Below are positions 10,068-20,369 of a stretch of DNA of 64,000 bases, piece by piece. A program made the position numbers and the translations under genes. The number at the start of each line of letters is the position of its first letter. Within the stretch, counting starts at the first letter, position 1. The notes under the pieces were generated by a model. That model was given only the letters and a program-made list of their open reading frames with translations. It searched no databases and was not told where the DNA came from. The DNA is from Candidatus Endolissoclinum faulkneri L2 (GTDB taxonomy: Bacteria > Pseudomonadota > Alphaproteobacteria > Thalassobaculales > Thalassobaculaceae), in NCBI RefSeq assembly GCF_000319385.1, contig NC_019566.1:1131266-1195265 (forward strand). Direction: 5' to 3'.

Positions 10068-11324
10068 TTATATATTTAACCATTCTCGTAATTTTACCCA
10101 ACTCATTCCGGCTATTAATGCTGGTGTTCGCAACCATCCGCCGGGAAATGTTTGATGATGAATTTTCTCAAATAATTTTAATCTTTTATCGTTAGCTGTT
10201 ATTGCTTCAGCAATAATCTTGCCGGCAAAACCAGTTAGCACTATGCCATGACCAGAAAAGCCTTGAGCATAAAAAGTATTATTCGACAATCTTCCAATAT
10301 CGGGAATACGATTAATAGTGATACCAATCAACCCGCCCCACTGATAATCTATCCTGATGTTAGCCATCTCTGGAAATATTCGAACAATTTTACGCTTCAT
10401 TGTACCAATCAAACCAGGCGGAACGATAGTCGAATAGCTTGCACCCGAGCCAAACAATAAACGGCGGTCATGAGTCAATCGAAAATAATCAAGTGCTAAA
10501 TTGCAATCTGCGACCGCTACGTCTCGGGGAAATATTGTAGCAGCAAGACTAGCAGAAAGCTGTTCAGTCACAGAAATAAAAGATGCTACTGGCATAATTT
10601 TAGAGTAAAGTTTTCTTTCTAGCTTTCCAAGGTAAGCATTACAGCAATATACTATATACTTTGCGTTAACCAAACCAGAATCTGTCTGTACAATAGTACC
10701 ATCTACTTTCCGCACAGCGCTATCCTCAAACAAAATCGCCCCAGCTTCTTCAGCTCCTTTTGCTAAACCCAAAAGGTAACGCAATGGGTGAATCTGTCCA
10801 CTTTCCGGATCAATCATACCACCAAAATATCGATCGGAGCCCAGCCAATCACGTACCTCCGAACGAGTAATCATTTTTGGGCCTGTATATCCCCATCCGT
10901 GCCATGCCGCACACAGACTTTGCATAGCCTTAAACTGCCGATTATTTAGCGTGAGATGCAAGTATCCCATGCGTAAATCAGCTTCGGGTGCATGACGAGC
11001 AGTACGTTCCTTCAGATCATCCACCGCCTCACGAGCCATTTGAAAGAAAGTGTAACCGCTTTCCTTCCCAACATATTGCTCAATCACTGATATATCAGCA
11101 GCAAAGCCTTGCACTACTTGACCACCGCTACGTCCAGATGCACCAAAGCCGATTGTCTCAGACTCAAGTAAAACGACATCCATTCCGCGTTCAGCACAAT
11201 TTAACGCAGTTGAAATACCGGTAAGACCACCACCAATGACACATACATCACAATGCAAATCATCATTCAACCTATGGCGTTTGGAGATATTAGCAGTATC
11301 GTGATACCAAGTCATTGAAGGCAT
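10068..11324 (-). CDS. FAD-dependent oxidoreductase, gamma-glutamylputrescine oxidase (PuuB/OrdL)-like
   Basis: This DAO-family flavoprotein has a Rossmann FAD site near residues 26-31 (VCVIGGGLTGIS) and the segment FGASGRSGGQV typical of the PuuB/OrdL branch of amine oxidases; the C-terminus FYAQGFSGHGIVLTGFAGK is the second FAD-contact region. Length (418 residues) is normal. I chose the ATG at 11324, which has GGAA 7 bases upstream; a TTG at 11330 and an ATG at 11315 are alternatives. In the Puu pathway the enzyme oxidises gamma-glutamylputrescine made by PuuA, and a PuuA-like gene is divergent at 12504. Other N-alkyl amino acids are possible substrates; PuuC and PuuD are not in the window. 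Confidence 0.85.
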   Translation of the reverse strand: MPSMTWYHDTANISKRHRLNDDLHCDVCVIGGGLTGISTALNCAERGMDVVLLESETIGFGASGRSGGQVVQGFAADISVIEQYVGKESGYTFFQMAREAVDDLKERTARHAPEADLRMGYLHLTLNNRQFKAMQSLCAAWHGWGYTGPKMITRSEVRDWLGSDRYFGGMIDPESGQIHPLRYLLGLAKGAEEAGAILFEDSAVRKVDGTIVQTDSGLVNAKYIVYCCNAYLGKLERKLYSKIMPVASFISVTEQLSASLAATIFPRDVAVADCNLALDYFRLTHDRRLLFGSGASYSTIVPPGLIGTMKRKIVRIFPEMANIRIDYQWGGLIGITINRIPDIGRLSNNTFYAQGFSGHGIVLTGFAGKIIAEAITANDKRLKLFEKIHHQTFPGGWLRTPALIAGMSWVKLREWLNI

Positions 11325-11330
11325 GATCAA

Positions 11331-12503
11331 TTTCCAGTCAAAATTACAAAGGTTGTAGGAATAGAAAAAATTTTATTCTTAATATATTAAATTTAAAAAA
11401 ATAAATTTTTGTTTCATTTCGTAATAATAGAACAATCGTTATGATCTAATTTTTCTTTGGCTAAAGATAATCATTGTCTAAAGATTGTTTGTTATTACTT
11501 ATCTTCTAATGCAAAAAAATAATTTGTATCACGCCTAGATTGCGATATTTATTAAATCATATTTGTCATCCATTATAATGTTTTTTCCTTATAGATCAGC
11601 ATTAATAGTTACTTAAATTGTATGGCTTGATTAATTTAGCATCGCAAGTAATTTTTTAAGGATAAAAACATAAATTTATAAACCGCAATATCTCCTCAAA
11701 CTAACTTTATAATTCCACAGCGACACTTCTAACTTTGTTAGAAGTTTATCAATTTATGACTAACAATCCATAAATTGGTTTTACTTATAAACAAAATTCC
11801 AAAGTAGAACTTAATTACGATAGTAACGGTTCTAGTCATTTAATTAGAAAATCTAAACAAAAAATTTTCTATTTACAATGCTAGATAAATAAGCTTGATT
11901 CTGCGCTAATTAACTTAATTTGTAGTTAATCAAGTTAATTATATTTATGTAATGATTGATCTTTTGCTTACTTACCTAAAGTCAACCAAGACTGAACTAA
12001 AAGGGATTATAGCAAATTAAAGTTCTTTACCATCAGTGTACTAATGATGCATTTACACAAAATTCTTATAGATTGAGCAAATCATAAAGTCTATACATTT
12101 ATATAATTCAAAATTAAGATAATTGAGTATTAAGCAATTCCTGCAATTATAGATTTAAAAATTATCGAATATAATTTTGCTTAGAGCATTTGCAGACTAA
12201 AATTAGCTGATTAATAATTAACATTCTCTTAATTTATAAAAAGTTTTAAAATATTGCCTTTGTACAACCTTTCCTTAAATAAAAAAGCTTTTTGCTATAA
12301 TTGTCTCACTCATTCTTGGACCAAATACTTAGCACTCTTCATTTACATACCATATTATATTTAGCAGTGCTAGAAATATGCAATTTATTATAGAAAACAA
12401 GCTTGTTATGCTGTATAGTATTTGTAATGACCACGGTTAAAAAAATAAGCAAAGTGCCATTAAGCCATCAATATAGTATACTATTTATCTTAGCTATTTC
12501 ATT
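11331..12503. other. AT-rich spacer between divergent PuuB-like and PuuA-like genes
   Basis: This 1.2-kb spacer must hold both promoters but I cannot place them. It contains three perfect hairpins: 11725-11745 (9 bp, 3-base loop), 11751-11778 (9 bp) and about 11928-11962 (10 bp). No ORF is credible. Confidence 0.5.
11725..11745. repeat. Perfect 9-bp hairpin
   Basis: ACTTCTAAC and GTTAGAAGT flank a TTT loop. A second 9-bp hairpin (CAATTTATG with CATAAATTG, 11751-11778) follows at once. Both lie in the divergent spacer, so neither is an obvious terminator. Confidence 0.6.
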
Positions 12504-13847
12504 ATGAAAATTAATCTCGATTCCTGGATTCGTGAAAATCAAATCAAGGAAGTGGAATGTTTAGTTTCCGACTTATCTGGCATTGCTCGAGGTAAAATCC
12601 TTCCAGCCCAAAAGTTCATGTGCGCAACGCGTAACCAAGGATTACGTTTGCCGGAATCAATCTTTGGTCAAACCGTTACTGGTGACTATATTGATGAAAT
12701 TGACCTTGATCCACGCGCAAGTGATGTATTGTTACGACCGATAGCTGAAACCATTCGCATGGTACCATGGTATGCTGAACCGACAGCACAGATAATTCAC
12801 GAAGCTTATTATTTTGACGGTACCTTTGTTGACATTGCAGCTCGCGCTGTGCTGTGCCGTGTACTAGATCTTTATGTTGAAAAAGGTTGGACCCCAATAG
12901 TTGCTCCAGAGTTAGAATTTTTTTTGGTAAAAGTTAACGAAGACCCTGACTATCCTTTAGAGCCACCAATCGGTCGTTCCGGACGCCAAGAAATAGCACG
13001 TCAGGCTTACGGTATTGACGCAGTTAACGAGTTTGATCCACTTTTTGAAAAAATCTATGATTACTGCAAGGCACAGGAAATCGATATTGATACGTTAATT
13101 CACGAAAGCGGCGCTGCACAAATGGAGATAAATTTTAACCATGGCAACGCATTGGATCTGGCTGATCAAACTTTTTTATTTAAGCGTACGGTACGCCAAG
13201 CCGCACTAGATCATAAGATATATGCTACCTTTATGGCTAAACCAATGCAATACGAACCAGGTAGCTCAATGCATATGCATATCTCTGTGGTTCATAGCGA
13301 AACCGGTCAGAACTTATTTGCTAGTAAGGATGGAAAAAATTCTGATTTCTTCCTTAACTTCATAGGAGGAATGCAAAAATATGTACCCCCTTCAATGGCT
13401 CTATTCGCGCCTTACGTCAACTCTTACCGTCGCTTAGTGCAAGATTCTGACGCGCCGGTAAATGTCCATTGGGGAATTGATAACAGAACTACTGGATTTA
13501 GAGTACCAGAATCCCGCCCTGAAAGTAGACGAGTTGAGAACCGTGTGCCAGGTGCAGACGCAAATCCATATTTGGCTTTCGCTGCTTCATTAGCTTGTGG
13601 ATATCTTGGAATAATAGAGCAACAAGAGGCTTCAAAACCAGTTGATGGTAGCGCTTACAATCTAGCTGCTAGCTTACCACGTCATTTAGAGGATGCTCTG
13701 TTACGATTAAACCGATCAAAACAGCTCCGCGACATACTTGGACAACGTTTCATCAAAGTACTTACTCAAATCAAAGAGCAAGAATCAAGAAATTATCTTG
13801 AAGTAATTAGTGCTTGGGAACGACAATACTTACTTCTTAACGTTTAA
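12504..13847 (+). CDS. Glutamine synthetase family protein, gamma-glutamylputrescine synthetase (PuuA)-like
   Basis: This 447-residue protein has the glutamine synthetase fold. The N-terminus (EVECLVSDLSGIARGKILP) is typical of PuuA and related gamma-glutamyl-amine ligases rather than of housekeeping GlnA. Catalytic metal and substrate segments are seen: PELEFFLVK, GAAQMEINFNHG, PGSSMHMHISV, NRTTGFRVP and ESRRVENRVPGADANPY. Length is normal. No clear ribosome binding site precedes the ATG. With ornithine decarboxylase upstream and a PuuB-like oxidase divergent, a role in putrescine glutamylation is likely, but other amines are possible and the later pathway enzymes are not here. Confidence 0.88.
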   Translation: MKINLDSWIRENQIKEVECLVSDLSGIARGKILPAQKFMCATRNQGLRLPESIFGQTVTGDYIDEIDLDPRASDVLLRPIAETIRMVPWYAEPTAQIIHEAYYFDGTFVDIAARAVLCRVLDLYVEKGWTPIVAPELEFFLVKVNEDPDYPLEPPIGRSGRQEIARQAYGIDAVNEFDPLFEKIYDYCKAQEIDIDTLIHESGAAQMEINFNHGNALDLADQTFLFKRTVRQAALDHKIYATFMAKPMQYEPGSSMHMHISVVHSETGQNLFASKDGKNSDFFLNFIGGMQKYVPPSMALFAPYVNSYRRLVQDSDAPVNVHWGIDNRTTGFRVPESRPESRRVENRVPGADANPYLAFAASLACGYLGIIEQQEASKPVDGSAYNLAASLPRHLEDALLRLNRSKQLRDILGQRFIKVLTQIKEQESRNYLEVISAWERQYLLLNV

Positions 13848-14727
13848 TCATCTGTTATAATAACGGTTAATATTCCTATTCATTTGCTATAGAAAACAAA
13901 GAGATTAACTAATCATTTAGTTATATCGATATTAATAATTTAACAAAACTGCAACCTTGCTTTATCGGAGTAAATATTTGGCCATGATGAAAATAAAAAA
14001 ACCTACGGCTAAAATGTAAGCTACACTTCATGCGCGCAATTCAAACCTAGCACGGCTAGGTTATCATTTATTGAGACCATTTAAACGAGTATTTTTAAAA
14101 TATCCATTTTAAAAACGTTGTACGGTACAGCAAGTCCAATTATTCATAATTTACATTTAAAACAAAAAAAATTCAAGAATTTTTTATTCTAGCTTTCATG
14201 TTTTAAGCTCAAAGCGATAGACAAGACATTTTTCTAATTGCTGTAATAGCTTTTATAAGCAAAAGTATACTTTACGTATTTATAATTTTTACTCATTATA
14301 ATTTTTAATTATTAAGGTTAGATAAAGTAGTTAGGCTACTGTAGACAATAGATATCTATATTCAACAAATTTACTTAATAAATTACAGTAAACATAGCGA
14401 GGTCAAAAATATTGTTTAGTTTAGTATTAAAGAATAATTGAAGAATATAAATGTGCACTTATACCAGTAGCAAAAACTTGCAACAAACATATTCGTAATT
14501 TCTTATTACAATAGTAAATAAGAAGGTTAAATTATTATCATCTTCATTCTTTTTGTTTAAAATCTAACCAATACCAGCTATAAATCAAGTAGAATATAAA
14601 ATAAACGATTTATTGAACTATTTCAGCTTGTTTTGCCTTCTGTTCAATGTTATACAATTGATTGTCCATTAAATGGATATTAGATTAAAACAATCTGACT
14701 TTAAGTACCAAAATAATGGGGGTAATT
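13848..14727. other. AT-rich spacer between convergent genes
   Basis: No gene is seen between the convergent PuuA-like gene and purD. It holds a GC-rich hairpin at 14044-14062 and an A+T one near 14093-14116. Confidence 0.5.
14044..14062 (+). terminator. Possible hairpin terminator or attenuator-like stem
   Basis: AACCTAGC pairs with GCTAGGTT around an ACG loop, an unusually GC-rich stem for this spacer, about 195 bases after the PuuA-like stop. Only a weak ATCATTTA tail follows, so terminator function is uncertain. Confidence 0.4.
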
Positions 14728-15999
14728 TTATAAATTCAATGCAGACTCAGCTATATCATTACGGTTAAAACCTTCCGGCCAATCAATTCTATTAATAGCT
14801 GAATAAACCTTTTTTCTAGCTTGAGTTATATCCTTACCAATAGCGGTTATCCCAAGTACTCGACCACCGGTGGCTAGCAACCTTCTTTCTCTATCCCAAG
14901 AAGTTCCAGCATGAAATATGACTACGTCATCATTTTCTATCTCACTGATGCTATTAATTACTGAGTTCTTTTCGTAGAAATCAGGATATCCTTTGGAAGC
15001 CATAACGACACAAAGTGCAATATCATCATTCCACTTCAAACGAACATTAGTAATTTTTCCATCGTTTATAGCAATCAAAGCAGAAAGAAAATCACTCTTT
15101 AAAAGCAACAGCAACGCTTGACATTCTGGATCACCAAAACGAACATTATATTCAATAACCTTAGGGCCGGTATCAGTAATCATTAGCCCAGCATACAGTA
15201 CACCTCGAAATCTTCGACCTTCAGCTGCCATACCAGCAATAGTTGGATTAATAATCTCACTAACAATTTTTGTGGTTAGAAAATCATCGATAATCGGAGC
15301 TGGAGAACATGCACCCATGCCACCGGTATTTGGTCCAGTATTACCGTTGCCCACTCTCTTGTAATCCTGAGCAGTTATCATTGGTAATACGAATTCGCCA
15401 TCTGTTAGTGCAAAAAAGCTAACCTCTTGACCAATCATACATTCTTCGATAATGATTTCTTTTCCAGATTCACCAAATACTCGATCAATCATAATCCTAT
15501 CTACTATTTCCATAGCTTGAGTAATTGTTTCAGCTATAAATACACCTTTACCAGCGGCAAGCCCGTCTGTCTTAATAACTATTGGCAATGATTTTTCAGA
15601 TATGTAAGCTTTGGCAGTCTCTGCCTTATCAAACCTAGCATAAGCTGCGGTAGGAATGTTGTGACGAATACAAAAATCTTTAGCAAAGACCTTAGAACCT
15701 TCCAGCACAGCAGCAGCAGCAGTTGGACCAAAACTCTTAATTCCAACGTTTCCCAGTTTATCAACTAAGCCATCCACTAAAGGACCTTCTGGACCAATCA
15801 CGACGAAATCAATTGCTTTATCAATACAAAATACTATTAGTGCATCATAGTCATCAGCAGCGATAGAAATGCACTCTGCTTCATGCTCTATGCCAGCATT
15901 ACCAGGAGCACAAAATAATTTTGTCAACAATGGCGAACTAGAAATAGCCCAACATATAGCATGTTCACGCCCACCGGAGCCAACAACCAAAATACGCAT
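14728..15999 (-). CDS. purD: Phosphoribosylamine-glycine ligase (GAR synthetase)
   Basis: PurD performs the second step of purine synthesis, joining glycine to phosphoribosylamine with ATP. The N-terminus MRILVVGSGGREHA is the family signature; the ATP-grasp region (IKTDGLAAGKGV, then EECMIGQEVSFFALTDG) and the segment NTGGMGACSPAP are intact. Length 423 is normal. It is a single-gene unit; the other purine genes here (purB, purM, purN) are scattered, as is common in alphaproteobacteria. Upstream 1.4 kb is spacer. Confidence 0.97.
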   Translation of the reverse strand: MRILVVGSGGREHAICWAISSSPLLTKLFCAPGNAGIEHEAECISIAADDYDALIVFCIDKAIDFVVIGPEGPLVDGLVDKLGNVGIKSFGPTAAAAVLEGSKVFAKDFCIRHNIPTAAYARFDKAETAKAYISEKSLPIVIKTDGLAAGKGVFIAETITQAMEIVDRIMIDRVFGESGKEIIIEECMIGQEVSFFALTDGEFVLPMITAQDYKRVGNGNTGPNTGGMGACSPAPIIDDFLTTKIVSEIINPTIAGMAAEGRRFRGVLYAGLMITDTGPKVIEYNVRFGDPECQALLLLLKSDFLSALIAINDGKITNVRLKWNDDIALCVVMASKGYPDFYEKNSVINSISEIENDDVVIFHAGTSWDRERRLLATGGRVLGITAIGKDITQARKKVYSAINRIDWPEGFNRNDIAESALNL

Positions 16000-17421
16000 A
16001 CTAACCTTGATTCCGCTAATATTAATTATTTATCAGCTAACTAAACTAACTAGATGATTACCTGATCTTCCTTCTCATAATTAAACGATAATTAAGTTAG
16101 TGATCTATCATTTAGAACTACAAGCAGGAAGCAGCTTTGCTGGATTTCTGCTACATAATGTAGGATAATTTGCCTCCATCGCTCATTTAACCGAAAAAAA
16201 CGCTTACAGTTTAGTAGATGTATTATAATTATAATAACTAACGCATATAATAATTCTTATTGCTAAACCAAACTAAGTAAAACAATTTAAGTATTTAAGG
16301 CAATAAAGTTATGAATCAATGCTAATAGACAGATCAACTACAAAAAAAACACTAATAATTGCCTTTTATAGCAAAGTATAAATTTTTCGATAAATTATTC
16401 AAAATAAATAAAATCAATAGTTTATTTTCCAATGCTATTGTAGTTAATACCTAAACAGGAATATAATTCGATCGTTAAATACAAGCATATTAAAGTTAAT
16501 TCAATATCAAATATAATATATTCCGGCATCTGACAATGCTAAATTAAATGACGACAATCTAGTTTCAGCAATAAGTCAAAATTTTAATTCAAAGATAAGT
16601 AAAAAGAAAAACACTATTGATAAACACATCGCTTTATTGGGCTAAACTAATCATTAATACTGAACAATTTTATTAGAATAATATAAAACTTAATAGTTTA
16701 ATAAGCTTAGTATCGACTATCAAAATTTAAGTTTTTACTTTAATTAAAAAAAATAACAACAACTATATTAAGTTCTTGTCTTCAAACAAAATTTAAATAA
16801 ATACATCATTCTGTAAACTTCTGCTAAACCAAATCATAAAATCTATTCAATGCGATAAAAAACAAAGCCAATTTCTAATACAGATCAAAATAAAAATACT
16901 CTCATTGTAGAGTATACTATTAGGAAAATCCTTGCATGAACAACTTAAGTGATCTTTTTGCAAAGAAAATTTACAAATGACTGATATGTCTAAGTCAACC
17001 TTTAGTAAAGATAAAATAAAATAGGTATCAAAAGCAAAATAATCTTAATACAGCATTCAAATAACAAAAAACCAATTTGTACAAGAAGAATACCAAAAAA
17101 CTATCCAAATTAATTTATACGTAAGGATAAATTTCAGTAAAAATCTAGATCATACTAAATTTACAAAAAGATTATAAAATTTACCCATTAATAAATAGAA
17201 AGCATGCGAGTGCTGATAAAACTTAAAGAGATTAGTGCAAATAATTTTACATTAAGATATATAATAAGCTTTTACATTTATTATCTCTAAAGAGATGTAG
17301 TGATACTATCAAGAACTATACATTGTATAATTCAATAAATCTCTCTAAGAATTTATTATTCTCGGATAAGCAAGTAAACCTTTTGCTAATTTTTACTTAA
17401 AAAGTTAAGTAATAAAACAAA
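16000..17421. other. AT-rich spacer, no gene seen
   Basis: About 1.4 kb between recJ and purD, both on the minus strand. No ORF or RNA gene could be supported. It must contain the purD promoter near its left-hand boundary with purD, but no clear -35/-10 could be chosen in such AT-rich sequence. Confidence 0.5.
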
Positions 17422-19215
17422 TTAAACAGCCTGAGCAACATCATCTATAACAAGCTGAACTTTATAATTACCGCAAGAATTATTGAGTCTTAAGTACCCT
17501 GCTACATATAAAGGGTCTTTATGCACTTGCAACAAGCTAGAACCAATAGCATTATCCATAGCATGGAAAGCAATAGATTGTACTTGGGCGCAATCATAAC
17601 CAACCAAATTACATCTTATATGTTGGTTGCCAACTATACGACTGGATTCAACTTTAGCATGAGATACTACAAAACGCGGCTCCACATTACCAATACCAAA
17701 TGGAGCAAGTAGTGATATCGCACGAGCTAAGTCTATCGTAGCCCCGCTTGGGGTTAAAACCGCATCCACCGATAATTCAGCAGGCATCAAAGGCAAGCAA
17801 CAACTATTTGATAAAGCAAAACGCTCAATCAGGAAGGCAGTAAATTCACCAATACGACTTGCAGCAACAGTAAAGCCTACAGCCATAGCATGCCCACCAC
17901 CGCTCTCTAATAATCCCACCCGACAAGCGGCAATAATCGCAGCTCCCAAATCTATACCAGGCACCGAGCGGCCAGAGCCCCTTCCAATACCTTTATCATC
18001 AATACTAATCACACAAGTAGGAAGTTGAAATCGATCTTTTAGGCGGCTGGCAATAATGCCAATCACACCAGGATGCCATCTATCTCCCGAGACTACAAGC
18101 ACTGGTGAATTCCTCTCGTTTTCCGCTTGAGCAATAGCATTTCTCAAAAATCTCGATTCAATTATTTTACGTTTATTATTACAGTAATCTAGTATTTTAG
18201 CGATTTGATGAGCTTCAATGGTATCATTAGTAGAAAGCAATTTAGCGCCAAGATCAGCTTTACCCATACGTCCGCCAGCATTGATTCTCGGGCCCAAAAC
18301 AAAGCCTAGATGATAAGCAGTTGGCTTAGAATCGAGTCCAACAATATTCAGTAAGGCTGCTAATCCTATATTTGAACGCCTAGCCATGATCTTCAAACCT
18401 TGAGCAACAAAAGCCCGATTAAGTCCGGTAAGCGGTACAACGTCACAAACAGTCCCCATAGCAGTTAAATCAAGAATAAGTCTTAGATCCGGTTCAACAT
18501 GATGAGTAAACCAACCCTTATCTCGTAATGCGCGATTAACAGCTACTATAGTCAGAAAAGTAACACCACATGCCGCCAAATAACCAAATCCTGGTACTTC
18601 ATCTAGCCGATTAGGATTAACAACTGCTATAGCTGGCGGTAGCTCTGAACCAGCTAAATGATGATCAACAACAATTACATCTATCCCATCCCTCATTGCC
18701 TGAGCTAGAGTTTTAGTAGCGAGGATGCCACAATCCAAGCAAACTATTACTGCAGCACCTTGCATAACTAGATTCTGTAAGGCTGGCATATTTGGACCAT
18801 AACCTTCCTTAATACGATCAGGAACATAAATGACCACTGAGGCATCAACCGCGCGAAAGTATTTGGCCATACTAGCTGCCGAAGTAGCACCATCTACGTC
18901 ATAATCCGCAAATAACCCGATAACCTGTCCTAAAAGTACCGCTTCAACCAACCTATTGACGGCAAAGTCCATATCAATAAATCGTTTGGGATCAGGAAGT
19001 TCAGCTTTTAAGGTTGGTTGCAAAAAAGACTCAACCGCATCCAATTCAATGCCTCGCTGAGCTATAATATGTCCTACAGTTTCGGGAAGAGCAAAGCGCT
19101 GTGCAATTGCCCAACCAATTTTATCCACATTTTTTATTCTACCGTTGCCGTGCAATACCCAACGACGTAAAGTGAGTGATTGTTCAACACCTAGAAATGC
19201 ATTGGATTGCGGCAC
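17422..19215 (-). CDS. recJ: Single-stranded-DNA-specific exonuclease RecJ
   Basis: RecJ is the 5'-3' single-strand exonuclease of recombination and mismatch repair. This 597-residue protein has the DHH motifs in order: FADYDVDGATSA, a Cys-rich VCLDCG region, the VDHHLAGS motif that names the superfamily, and the DHHA1 segment with SGGGHAMAVGF. Length is normal for alphaproteobacteria. It is the last gene of a minus-strand block with hom and glpX (47-base gap to glpX), an order I recall as common in Rhodospirillales. Keeping recJ in a shrinking genome is notable because repair genes are often lost early. Confidence 0.96.
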   Translation of the reverse strand: MPQSNAFLGVEQSLTLRRWVLHGNGRIKNVDKIGWAIAQRFALPETVGHIIAQRGIELDAVESFLQPTLKAELPDPKRFIDMDFAVNRLVEAVLLGQVIGLFADYDVDGATSAASMAKYFRAVDASVVIYVPDRIKEGYGPNMPALQNLVMQGAAVIVCLDCGILATKTLAQAMRDGIDVIVVDHHLAGSELPPAIAVVNPNRLDEVPGFGYLAACGVTFLTIVAVNRALRDKGWFTHHVEPDLRLILDLTAMGTVCDVVPLTGLNRAFVAQGLKIMARRSNIGLAALLNIVGLDSKPTAYHLGFVLGPRINAGGRMGKADLGAKLLSTNDTIEAHQIAKILDYCNNKRKIIESRFLRNAIAQAENERNSPVLVVSGDRWHPGVIGIIASRLKDRFQLPTCVISIDDKGIGRGSGRSVPGIDLGAAIIAACRVGLLESGGGHAMAVGFTVAASRIGEFTAFLIERFALSNSCCLPLMPAELSVDAVLTPSGATIDLARAISLLAPFGIGNVEPRFVVSHAKVESSRIVGNQHIRCNLVGYDCAQVQSIAFHAMDNAIGSSLLQVHKDPLYVAGYLRLNNSCGNYKVQLVIDDVAQAV

Positions 19216-19262
19216 AAGTTCTTCCTATTACTTTAATTTTTTGCCACTTGTTATGTGAATAA

Positions 19263-20246
19263 TTAAATGATCAAAGATTTGCGAGTAAAATCATGAGTTG
19301 TTTCTACCATCCGCACAGTGCCAGTTTTAGAGCGCATGATAATTGAATTGGTCGTTGCACCACCAATGTAACGCCGCACACCACGCAACATGGATCCATC
19401 AGTTACACCAGTAGCAGCAAATATTACCTCACCGCTAGACAATTCCATCATATCGTATTTTTTGTTGACATCAGTGATACCACAATGGTGTGCTCTTGAT
19501 TTCTCAACATCATCTCGGAATATTAGACGACCCTGTATCTGACCACCAATGCAGCGCATAGCAGCTGCTGCTAGAACGCCTTCCGGAGCACCCCCCAATC
19601 CCATGTAAATATCTATTACACTGTTTGGGCTAGCGGTAGCAATAGCAGCAGAAATGTCACCATCAGAAATTAGTGCAATTCTTGCTCCTGTCTCGCGTAC
19701 CCGCGCAATAAGCTGCGCATGGCGTGGTCGATCCAGGATACAAACAACTATATCTGATATTGCAACATTTTTCTTATTCGCCAAATTTTTTAGGTTTTCT
19801 TCTACAGTATTATCAAGGTCGATGATGCCTTTCGGTACACTAAAGCCAACAGCAATCTTATCCATATAAACATCCGGAGCGTTAAGAAATCCACCCTCAG
19901 AAGACAAGGCAATCACCGCGAGTGCATTTTGGGCATACTTAGCGGTGTTAGTTGTTCCTTCCAGAGGATCAAGTGCAATGTCAATCCTGGCGCCACCTTT
20001 GCCGACCTTTTCACTGGTATAAAATCTAGGAGCTTTGTCTCGCGCGCCTTCACCAATTACAACCTTGCCTTCGATATCAAGATCGTTTAGCGCAGCACGC
20101 ATGGCATCTACAGCTTTTCGATCAGCCATTTTTTCATCACCTTTACCAATTACTGAAGAAGCCGCAAAAGCGGCTTCTTCAGTAACCCTGATAGCCCCCC
20201 AAACAAGATTGGAATTAACAGTAAAACTTTTGCCTTTATTCAACAT
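19263..20246 (-). CDS. glpX: Class II fructose-1,6-bisphosphatase
   Basis: GlpX hydrolyses fructose-1,6-bisphosphate in gluconeogenesis. The 327-residue protein has the family motifs GDEKMADRKAVDAMR, GEGARDKAP and DPLEGTTNTAKYAQNA and a full C-terminal part. It sits between hom (123-base gap) and recJ (47-base gap) on the minus strand. An exact 16-bp inverted repeat lies inside its 5' end, encoding EEAAFAAS around residue 24-29. Together with malic enzyme (maeB) it points to a gluconeogenic lifestyle. Confidence 0.95.
   Translation of the reverse strand: MLNKGKSFTVNSNLVWGAIRVTEEAAFAASSVIGKGDEKMADRKAVDAMRAALNDLDIEGKVVIGEGARDKAPRFYTSEKVGKGGARIDIALDPLEGTTNTAKYAQNALAVIALSSEGGFLNAPDVYMDKIAVGFSVPKGIIDLDNTVEENLKNLANKKNVAISDIVVCILDRPRHAQLIARVRETGARIALISDGDISAAIATASPNSVIDIYMGLGGAPEGVLAAAAMRCIGGQIQGRLIFRDDVEKSRAHHCGITDVNKKYDMMELSSGEVIFAATGVTDGSMLRGVRRYIGGATTNSIIMRSKTGTVRMVETTHDFTRKSLII
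20150..20185. repeat. Perfect 16-bp inverted repeat inside glpX
   Basis: Arms 20150-20165 and 20170-20185 are perfect reverse complements with an AAAA loop on the plus strand (TTTT in the mRNA sense). They are GC-rich (core GAAGCCGC) and lie in the coding sequence, 61-96 bases after the glpX start. The encoded EEAAFAAS matches the alanine-rich helix expected there, so the protein is not broken. Confidence 0.9.
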
Positions 20247-20369
20247 TACTTTATTCTCTTAATTTATTAGTTTATTTATTTTTAATTAAAAAAAAATTCG
20301 GCGCGTTAACAAATTAATTCTTGGCAAGAAATTAATAAAAAATTCTTATGGTTTGGGTTATTAATAATA

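Noticed and set aside
15703-15722. CAG-type triplet repeat in purD
   Set aside because: Only a run of alanine codons within a conserved alanine-rich segment of PurD; too short to be notable.
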